Source: Candidula unifasciata
Taxonomy: Eukaryota > Mollusca > Gastropoda > Stylommatophora > Geomitridae
Reading direction: 5' to 3'
Assembly (NCBI GenBank): GCA_905116865.2
Contig: CAJHNH020007667.1
Location: 447,501-511,500 of the forward strand
DNA length: 64,000 nt
This document shows positions 55,605 through 64,000 of this stretch, in pieces. A model generated the notes under the pieces. The model was not told where the DNA came from and made no database searches. It saw nothing but the letters and a program-made list of their open reading frames with translations. The translations under genes and the position numbers were made by a program. The first letter of the stretch is position 1; every line of letters begins with the position of its first letter.

Positions 55605-55890
55605 TCTGCTTCTTCGTGTTCACCAGCTGTAAACTCTGGCGGAAAGTTCTGGTTGTTCATCCACTTTAGGACTGCAGCTCTGTTCCAGAACCTGAGTGTT
55701 GCGTGTTCATCCTTTTTAAAGATCTGACACATTTGTATGCAGACTGCTGGTTCCTTGCCTCTCAGGCAGATGCACTCCTACTTTGAAGGAAGCTCCAAAT
55801 TAGTCGACTCTTACGACATGCTTTTGGGTAGGCAGTGGTTCTATTCTTGTTTTTCCTATAATAGGGCCCCGGAATCCACACGGGGAACAT
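55605..55890 (-). mobile_element. SINE family A, full length
   Basis: Reverse copy: cttcttcgtgttcaccagct to gaatccacacgggg; one of the best-preserved. Confidence 0.92.
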
Positions 55891-55899
55891 CTTTATCAT

Positions 55900-57200
55900 C
55901 TCCGGCGAAATATTATTCCAAGCAAAACATTCAGAGCGTTAACTGATGTGGCAGATAAAGCTGCTTATAGAGGCGGACCACAGATATGTGTTTGGTAATG
56001 ACCCATGACCTACTTATGTCATTGCTGGGTGGTCTTGGCTGGGCCCGGCATAACCTTTTTAATATTTCGGTAATGCTTTGTCAATAGGATAGGTTTTTGA
56101 GATCTTGTTGGTGACAGCAATTTCAGTATCGTCCGTGGGAAAATCCAACTACAATAAATTCTTACCGGTTGAGCTAGGGCAAAGCATAACTGTGATACGT
56201 AGTTTGGACGTTTTATCTGACTTTACATTTGTCAGCCTTGATTGGCGAAGTTCCGGACTGATCAGCATTAAAGATATTGTCCTCCTTGAAGCTTCTGACG
56301 AAGTAAAAGAACATCTTCCATTCTACTGGAACTTCACTGGTTTCACCACAGAACACTTTCTATAAAATCGTGTGTCGCAGCTTAAATTTCTCGTCTTAAC
56401 CATTTGATGATTAAACATCTACTGCAACCCTTAAATCCGGTGTGATGTGCTTTTCTTTACCAACTTCTTGAATCATCGGTCAGGATATGTGAGCGTCAAC
56501 TGCCCTCGATTGTTTGAACCAGCTTAATGTCTCTTCACATACTTACTTGATCAAAGACAGCTTTCATTCTTTGGTGCTGTCGATATCCGCTTTTCTGGCC
56601 GTATCGTTCCCAGTATTCATATTTACGTCTTTGAATGTTGCTAACGTGTTCTTAATAATTCCAAAATGATCTTTTGTAATTCTATGGCTGGTACTAACTA
56701 GACAACAAAGCAGAGCCGCCTTTTCCTTCAATGGGTCAAATAATAGAAGGAACATTATTAGTGTGTGTCATAATCCACATGGTCAAGATACAATTTTCAG
56801 AAGCAGTCAGCATTCAGAGGCTACGTTCCAATAAAAATATGCTGTGACTGTCCGATAAAAGAAAATTAGGTCAACTTCCGGAGATGGTCAACTGTATAGG
56901 TTCTACTGTACTTTTGTTTTAATTGTCCACTTCGTGCGATGTTGGTTATTATGTCTGTCCTTAACCTTCTGTATCGAACATTGCCAGTAATATGCGATGT
57001 TCCTGCATGTCATCAAGGGTGTCGAGACCAGTCAAGAGAAAAGAACCCCCTTCTTCCATAGGATGTCTTCTGCTTAATTCCGGACACGTAATTGACACAG
57101 ACAGAGCTTTCCGTGTCGTTTATCACACTTCGACCAGGAGACTGTTGAGAATGGCCTAAGCTTTAACAATTAAAATCAACAACCCTCTCCTTTGACTGGC
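55900..57200. other. No recognised feature
   Basis: Intergenic; one 86-codon plus frame at 56105 has no recognisable motif or splice context. Confidence 0.4.
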
Positions 57201-57212
57201 TGACTGACTTTC

Positions 57213-57425
57213 TACCCCACCAGGACATCACACAAGCGATAAACACCCGATGACACAAAGTGCCACCATGTGAATGAGGATCGCCGTTGAGAGGTCCCAG
57301 AAACCGCGTTCAGACCATTGGCCATATTTATGGCCTGCCTATATTGCGGCCCCTGGCAAAGCCAGGGTGGGGCTTCAAATAACAAAAAATTTCATCCTAA
57401 AAGGACGAAAATGGATTACCATCTA
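57213..57425. repeat. Interspersed repeat family F, copy 1
   Basis: About 90% identical to 59381-59590: accccaccaggacatcacac, gataaacacccgatgacaca, gaggtcccagaaaccgcgtt, gcctatattgcggcccctgg. Confidence 0.85.
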
Positions 57426-57599
57426 ATACCCTCTCCTTTGTAAGCAGACGGAATTTATAGTAAATTTGAAGTTACCCTGGTAAGTCACGTGACTACGATG
57501 AGCTTCCGGCGGCCAAAACACACACACACACGATGTGTGGAAAGAAACTATTCGCATTTCAGTTGGATTTATTCAGTTTTGTGCTTCATGTTGATGCAA

Positions 57600-57720
57600 C
57601 TCTGTAGTAACGCGCCTGACGAGATACAGCGAAATATTCCTGGCAATAAAGTGTGCAATGTATTGTTTGCGTCCGCATTATTTAAATTTATTACGGGAAA
57701 ACATTGTTTTGAAGACAAGT
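57600..57720. repeat. Repeat shared with 41640-41720
   Basis: gtccgcattatttaaattta / gtccacattatttaaattta in matching context. Family unknown. Confidence 0.5.
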
Positions 57721-58069
57721 TAGTCACCTTTTACAGCAATTTATATTATGAGACAATGGGTCTTTTATTTCACAAAATGGAGCTCCCCAACCCGCACGGG
57801 AAATGCGGCATTCAGGTCTAGGCATCTTTATGTTTCCCCATGTATGTTAGTTGTGTCAACAATTACACATGCATCGGCACGTACGTTGCTTGATTATGTC
57901 TTTTATGGCTTCTGTTTCGTGATCATTATACTGTCTTTTTACTCAGCCTTTTGGTTTATTCACTGACAGCCGTTGCTCTATATTGTATTTGCAGTTCATA
58001 CTTTGGTAATGTGTCCTCATTAGCTACAGAGGACACGTAGCAATGTCCGGAGTGCTGTGATATCATTTA

Positions 58070-58425
58070 TTGATCCATCCACCCGTATGTCCACCCACCC
58101 ATCCATCCATCTATTCATTCACCCATCCATCTATTCACTCACCCATCTATTCATCCATCCTTACATCTATTCATCCATCAATCCATCTATCCATCCGTCC
58201 ATCTATTCATCCATCCATCCATCTATTCACCCACCCATATTCATCCATCCATACATCTATTCACCCACTCATATATTCATCCATCCTTACATCTATCCAT
58301 CCATCAATCTGTTCACCCACCCATCTATTTATCCGTCTTTACATATATTCATCCATCCATCCGTTTACCCACCCATATCCACCTATTCATCCATCTATCC
58401 ATCCATCCATCCGTCCATTCAGCTA
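58070..58425. repeat. ATCC-type tetranucleotide array
   Basis: ccatccatctattcatccat variants over about 350 bp. His-Pro-Ser-Ile frames are artefacts. Confidence 0.95.
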
Positions 58426-58751
58426 GGTACTGATATCTGCCCATGCCAGTAAACAAACGTGTCAAGCCTGTGTGTTCCACTAAACCTTCAGCGCCTTAAA
58501 AAATCCAAATGACTAGTTTTTACAAGATATCCCAGGATGTTTCTTGTCATATTTGTTGTCTTTTTCTTCGGCATTCGCCGGCTGTCAAACCCAGTGGAAA
58601 GTGCTAGTTGTCTGTTCATGTCTAGACTTTGCTCTTGTTATGGACAGACACTGTTTTATTTATGTCTTTATCTTAGAGTCAAGCAGAGTTAGTTATATAT
58701 GACTAAGTAGATTGTCCTACCAAGGAGACACACCGTATGGGATATTATCGT

Positions 58752-58771
58752 ATGTGTGTGTGTGTGTGCGT

Positions 58772-58805
<34 letters not shown>

Positions 58806-58818
58806 GAGAGAGAGAGTT
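58752..58818. repeat. (TG)n(AG)n compound microsatellite
   Basis: GT units, then GA units with one GG interruption. Confidence 0.95.
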
Positions 58819-59128
58819 AAAATGGCGTGTGTGATTAGACCACTGGCGTTCAGTGACATCGTACTCAACTGCTTAGATGCTAGTGAAGGCGGTTCATAAT
58901 TTCTGTCGACGTTCTAAGGTTCGATAAAAACAAAACGGTCCTCGTGGTATTTGGACAGTGGTACGAGAGTCCCACCCTAGTCGCGACCTCAACACGTAAT
59001 ATTCCCAAAGACAACACTGAGTACACTGCGGTAAACCTTCATTGTGGAGCCGCCACACTGGGGGAAAAAAACGTGTTTAGAATTTCAGGCATGATTAAGT
59101 AACACACGTACGTCCTTACTTGTTAAAG

Positions 59129-59360
59129 CCCCCCCCCCCCCCCCCCCACTTGGCAGCTACTGTGGCATTCTGATCCTGGAATAGTTCAGTGTTCAGTGTT
59201 AACCCTACACGTGACTTCAGCCTCCAGGTCGTCCCAGCCACAATTGGGTACTAGAGATAGAAGCCCGTGTAAATGATAAAAATCCGCCTGAGTGCTGATT
59301 CAAACCCAAGAACTTTGGTCAGCACGAATGTTGCTAGCCACTCCACTATTGCTACTCCCA
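59129..59360 (-). mobile_element. Poly-C tract and tRNA-headed SINE variant
   Basis: A C run at 59129-59147, then a reverse element: gttcagtgttaacc, gtcccagccacaattgggta, gctgattcaaacccaagaac (B-box region) and gttgctagccactccactat (head). Same subfamily as 39035-39220. Confidence 0.6.
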
Positions 59361-59380
59361 GGATTGGATTGGATTTTTTT

Positions 59381-59590
59381 ACCCCACCAGGACATCACAC
59401 AAGCGATAAACACCCGATGACACAAAGTGCCACCATGCAGATGAGGATCACCGTGGAGAGGTCCCAGAAACCGCGTTCAGACATTTGGCCATAATGATGA
59501 CCTGCCTATATTGCGGCCCCTGGCAAAAGCCAGAGTGGGGCTTCAAACAACAAAAAATAACGTCCTAAGAAGGACGAAAAGCAGTTAATA
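59381..59590. repeat. Interspersed repeat family F, copy 2
   Basis: See copy at 57213. Spacing is 2.17 kb, same orientation; homology begins and ends sharply. Confidence 0.85.
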
Positions 59591-60039
59591 CTCCCAGCCA
59601 CGACCTTCTCTATTTATATACAGCCGGACCTGTCCCAGCCTACTTGAACAACAGTAACCACAAGTACACAGGCTGGCTCACTTATCAGCGGCCCTCTAAC
59701 AACAATTCTCTGTCTCATATTTGACACACGACCGACTCCAGCTTTTCCCAAAGCTGCGGAAGGTCGTGATTTGACACTACACGGCAGTACATGTTATGAC
59801 TGACTGTGTCAAGATTTTGATCAATACACAGTTGACATCAGCTTAATCGTGTCACTGTAGCGTTCTCTTAAGTAAATTTGTTTTGTGAAAATTTCGGCGG
59901 GTGTTTTGGAAAGTTGTTACATATAAAAACAAAATATGTGAGTATTAAAATATATGTGTGAGGTATAATACGGGATTATGTTTGTAATAACCATTAATAA
60001 AATGAAGACATTCTAAAAAATAAAAATGTAAAAAGGAGT

Positions 60040-60600
60040 TTGTTTAAAGAAATAGCAAATAAAGTGAAATATTTCGACCACATTAAAAGATGATTATCAT
60101 TACCATAAAAACCTTCTGTCGTTAAGCGCCGTGGGAATGAATAACTTGCGATCCAGTGCACGCAGGCTGCCACTGGCTATTATTATACCCTGAAGGCGTA
60201 GAGTGTCTTTAACGTTGTCGAACCATGTTTTCCGCGGCCGTCCTCTTGTTATTGTAGCTGATCTTCTGAGATGTAGTGAGTGTGATGCTATTTGATCTTG
60301 CTGCATTCTAACGAGATGGCAGATTGCCAAACGACTTGATCTGCTGTTTCTCGATGAATCTAGTACAAGGTGTCGTTTCTATAATTTGTCTGATAGTATC
60401 ATAATTCACTCTATTACATTGAAAGATAACTCTCTTAAATCAACTATAATGGATGGACAAGTTAAAGACAAAAGGTAGATAGCGATACAAATGGAAAGAT
60501 AATATCAAGAGATGGACGAAGACAGAATGTACAACCAAGGCAAGAGACAGAAGCCAACAGTCTTCATGTTTAGAAACAGAACCTGACCGATGGAAAGCTC
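60040..60600 (+). mobile_element. LINE C-terminal remnant split by another LINE
   Basis: KEIANKVKYFDHIKR before the break; after it text like KGR.RYKWKDNIKRWTKTECTT. Same family as 52865-53225, interrupted exactly inside the GHIKR...EGK interval. Confidence 0.75.
60091..60432 (-). mobile_element. LINE C-terminal fragment, inserted
   Basis: Minus frame AICHLVRMQQDQIASHSL, ITRGRPRKTWFDNVKDTLRL, RALDRKLFIPT. Same family as 10286-10570. Confidence 0.8.
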
Positions 60601-60749
60601 TTCAATGTTTGTTTGGGGTGTCCCGTTTTAGGGTTAAAAAATTGACGCACTGACCCATAAAAAGAATGTCAAAAACTGCCCAAAAAACTGCCAATTACTG
60701 CCTCTATTTTACCACTTTCGCGGTGTAGGCAGTGGGGAAGGGGCGGGGG

Positions 60750-60930
60750 TGGGGTGGGGTCTTTGTGCCTAAGGATTTACGGCCGCATGGCTAAAGCATG
60801 TCGTAAAAGACGAATAATTTGGTGTTTACTGGAATCGAATGTGTTGGGTCGAAAGGGCCAGATGTCACTGATTAGCTGTAAACCACAATACAACGTGCCA
60901 ATCGTCATTTTAGTGGCGAAAGATAAAGCA
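60750..60930 (+). repeat. Interspersed repeat with CGTAAAAG-CGA motif
   Basis: agcatgtcgtaaaagacgaa, tggaatcgaatgtgttgggt and attagctgtaaaccacaa match 44970-45140. Confidence 0.6.
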
Positions 60931-60959
60931 ATACTGTAACGTACCATAATGGTGCAAGA

Positions 60960-61490
60960 GATAATTATTGAATTAGTCAGTAGGAAGAAAAAAAAAAAAG
61001 AAGAAGAAGAAAGGAGAACAAGAAGAAAAGATGGTGATGATGAAAATGACCAAAATGATTATACTGAAAGTTATTACAGTGTAAGTTATGGATCTTTAAA
61101 TTGTGTGGTATTTTATTGAAACAGGTGTGCACAATGTTGTTTGTCTAAAATATGTGATTCTTTCTTGTAAGAAAGACATCACAAAACGTATCCAGCGTCT
61201 TGAGACGTTTTATAAGTAATGCTAGCCCATATTTATATAGCCCAGTCAGCACTCTATGGACGATTTTGTCATTATAACATTAGCTGCCTTTGTATCCCAT
61301 AATATTTCCCTGTACCAATGGATTGACAAGCAAGCACGCTAGCCATTGCATTATGGCATCTCTCTCTCTCTCTTCTCTCCCCATCCCCTCCCCTACCGTC
61401 GTGTGTCTGTGTCTTAACTCTTAATTCTGATGAACTGGCAGATCGCTAGATATTGGTGGGTGAATAGATGGAAGAATGGACGGACGGATG
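60960..61490. other. No recognised feature
   Basis: Intergenic, with short GAA and TCTC simple sequence. Confidence 0.4.
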
Positions 61491-61499
61491 GATTAGTGA

Positions 61500-62600
61500 T
61501 TAGTAATTAGAAAGGATTATCATCACACCGCGCCGGACAGATCCACAGGTGCTCCGATCTCCTCCCCTCAAAAGCTCCACAAGTGTAAAACGACTGAAGA
61601 CGCCTGTTCTGTGTCGGTCAATGAAATGTTTTGACCGCTTGGTGAAATGTCCATTTCTTGCAGCTCCAGGCTGCTCCCCCATGTCTATCAGTCTAGACAG
61701 GGACACGGAGTCATGTCCTTTGGCGTGCTCCTCGGTACGATAAGTGCAGCCCATGGCATTGATAACATCACTTCTGTCCAGTACTGGGCCAGCCATAGCA
61801 ACCGCAGTATCAGCAAGAAAGTCTGCACGCTCGTTTCCTTGAACACCCGCATGACCTTGCACAGAGATGAAGGTTAGGGCAGATATTCTTGAAGTGCCTA
61901 ATGTTGCAATCCATTCTTGCCTGATAAATCCAGCTCTGATTTTGTAAAGCATATTCATCGAGTCACTAAGATTGCATACGTGTGTGAACTTTTGAGTACC
62001 AAGCCATGCTAAAGCCCTTGTTACAGCCATAGTTTCAGCTGTAAGCCTACTAGTTGTAACAGCAAAGGCGCCATTTATCTCCTTAATGGTTTCCCCCCTT
62101 TAAGCTTACCGTGAAGGATCATGCACTTCGCTTGCCCCTAATTACTGACCCATCTGTGTAAACTATAGCATCACCTGTATCTGTATTTTCGTTAATCAGT
62201 GTCCCCACTAAAATGTCAACAATGCCAGGAATCTGCTCTCTACAGCTTCCATCAAGTGTGATATGGACTGTAATAATAATGTTTGGAGAGGGAGGCATAA
62301 TTATCCATTCATTTCCAAAATTAATGTCAGTAAGGTGATGGCATCCTCGGCACGACCCATCCAAGATTTGCCTCGTTTGAGTCTTCTCTTCTTTTGCTTG
62401 AATAATTCCTCATAAAGTGGCTGTCGATGGTCTGACTATACTTCGAGGGAAGCAACAGCACTAGATAGCTTGATTCTGGTTTCCATTATGGGGACTGTCG
62501 CTTTTGATGAATTAGCTGTTGCCCCTGAGGTGTTGCACCAGGATGATATGCAATCCAATTCTTGTTGTAGATGGATGAATAGATGTAAGGATGGATGAAT
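61500..62600 (-). mobile_element. LINE RNase H end, little damaged
   Basis: Minus-strand frames: pre-RNase H text (QKKRRLKRGKSWMGRAEDAI), DAIVYTDGSVIRGKRSA (first Asp), a frameshift near 62110, TSRLTAETMAVTRALAWLG (Glu), NLSDSMNMLYKIRAGF (Asp), GHAGVQGNERADFLADTAVA (Asp), then a conserved C-terminal KHFIDRHRTGVFSRFTLVEL. All four RNase H acidic residues are present. One or two frameshifts only. Best RNase H LINE copy in the window. Confidence 0.88.
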
Positions 62601-62639
62601 AGACGGGTGGGCGGGTAAACATTATTTTAGCCCTGACAA

Positions 62640-63060
62640 GGGCTTGTATTTATTTGCAGGAGCTGCTTCTGAGACGATTACTCATACAATTTACCAGAGA
62701 GTTATCTTCTCATCATACAAAGCATCCGCTCGTCAATATTACAGGGACTCTCGCGAGAATACTACCCGGAACAAGCAGGCATGCGAGATAATGAAAGACA
62801 GGATGTTTCAGCCACAATGGCGACAGCGGAAGCAATACTCTTACTTGGCAATTCAGAAACTGAAGACATAACTACTGGTAATGTTGACAGAAGATCAACA
62901 GAGAGGCTTTAGCATCAACCCATCCACATTGTACTACTGGTTACTTTGTAACCATTTTGTGGCGCCTCAAAATAATCGTGCAATATGGCTATATGGTGGA
63001 ACAGAGATTTCGGCACTCTTCCGAATACCGGCCCCATATTATTTGCTGTCCAAAACATTC
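62640..63060. other. No recognised feature
   Basis: Plus-strand frames (62644 and 62881) show ordinary composition, but no motif I can name. Confidence 0.35.
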
Positions 63061-63099
63061 CTGTTAGAGCCTCAAAGGGTTCAAGAGTTTACAAAGAGG

Positions 63100-64000
63100 T
63101 CAAGGGGTTATAAAGGAGTTATACAAAATATGGTAGAACAAAAAATGGTACAATACGTAGATCATCATCAGTTTCCACAAAATATGGTACAACAAAATAT
63201 GGTACAATACGTAGATCATCATCAGTTTCCACATCTGCGCGTTAAGCGTTGTGAGAAATAGTTTTCGATCCACTGAAGTGACGTGGGGAGGAATAATTTT
63301 CGATCCATCGGAGCGCTGAAGTGACGTGTTATACAAAATATGGAACAATACGTACCAATAATGCCGTGAAATAATTGAGGCCATCATCATCAGTTTCCAC
63401 ATCTGCGCGTTAAGCGCTGTGAAGTAGCGCTGTGAAGTGACGTGGGGAGGAAAAATTTTCGATCCATCGGAGCGCTGTGTCGATGGGTAGCAACGTTAAG
63501 ATCATCATCATCAGTCTTCACTTCTGCCGTTAAGAAATAGTTTTCGCTGCACTGAAGTGACGTGGGGAGGAAAAATTTTCGATCCATCGGAGCGCTGTGT
63601 CGATGGGTAGCAACGTTAAGATCATCATCATCAGTCTTCACTTCTGCCGTTAAGAAATAGTTTTCGCTGCACTGAAGTGACGTGGGGAGGAAAAATTTTC
63701 GATCCATCGGAGCGCTGTGTCGATGGGTAGCAACGTTAAGATCATCATCATCAGTCTTCACTTCTGCCGTTAAGAAATAGTTTTCGCTGCACTGAAGTGA
63801 CGTGGGGAGGAAAAATTTTCGATCCATCGGAGCGCTGTGTCGATGGGTAGCAACGTTAAGATCATCATCATCAGTCTTTACTTCTGCCGTTAAGCGCCGT
63901 GAAATAATAATTGAAGCCATCATCATCAGTTTTTCACTTCTGCGCAATGTTGGAAGTTTAGCACCGTGGGGAGAAATAGTTTTCGATCGACTGAAGTGAC
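63100..64000. repeat. LINE-3'-end satellite with perfect 120-bp core
   Basis: 63433-63880 holds about 3.7 near-perfect units of 120 bp (gatccatcggagcgctgtgt, cgatgggtagcaacgttaag, atcatcatcatcagtcttca, cttctgccgttaag..., gaagtgacgtggggagg). Shorter, variant units lie on both sides. The array contains the ttaagcg-ccgtg-gaggaa signature of the LINE 3' end at 30405, and it runs off the right edge. Confidence 0.92.

Noticed and set aside
56105..56365. 86-residue plus-strand frame
   Set aside because: Ordinary composition, but no start context, neighbours or family motif.
58057..58452. 131-residue His-Pro-Ser-Ile repeat protein
   Set aside because: Translation of the ATCC-type tetranucleotide array.
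63390..63947. 185-residue protein with four 40-residue repeats as a gene
   Set aside because: It is a frame through a 120-bp satellite derived from a LINE 3' end; no evidence of a gene, so kept only as a repeat.

Overview
The window is eukaryotic, AT-rich nuclear DNA from an invertebrate. It holds one multi-exon gene and a dense load of interspersed and simple repeats. There is no operon structure, rRNA or convincing functional tRNA gene. Intron sizes, several short repeat families with AAG-type tails, tRNA-headed SINEs and degenerate LINE copies suggest a mollusc or other lophotrochozoan. That placement is inference, not something the sequence proves.

The gene lies on the minus strand. Fifteen coding exons between 44730 and 549 splice in phase into the first 616 codons of a PACS (phosphofurin acidic cluster sorting) protein. 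They give a start codon with good context, the furin/cargo-binding region (exons 1-5), an acidic-cluster middle region (exons 6-9), a poorly conserved linker (exons 10-11, less certain) and the start of the conserved C-terminal PACS domain (exons 12-15). The remaining exons lie beyond base 1. Exon 4 ends in a 24-bp minisatellite that presents four consecutive, in-frame 5' splice sites, the most unusual gene-level feature here.

The introns, and the gene-free 44.8-64 kb upstream of the start codon, are filled by: SINE family A (about 270 bp, AAG tail); tRNA-headed SINE family B and related elements; LINE pieces of several families (endonuclease, reverse transcriptase, RNase H and C-terminal segments); a broken mariner; hAT-type MITEs; a probable Penelope-like 3' fragment; and a 651-bp TG...CA element between 70-bp direct repeats. 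There are also several satellites: (AT)64, a 47-bp array with a 188-bp higher-order period, a 23-bp array of about 1.5 kb, a 120-bp array derived from a LINE 3' end, an ATCC-type array, and many poly-G/poly-C tracts including two of 45 nt. Several insertions are nested and dated by target-site duplications: SINE into LINE, LINE into SINE, and hAT into SINE.

The only functional unit I can support is PACS. Everything from about 45 to 64 kb looks like repeat-rich intergenic or upstream sequence. One unassigned open frame near 55.3-55.6 kb deserves a check.
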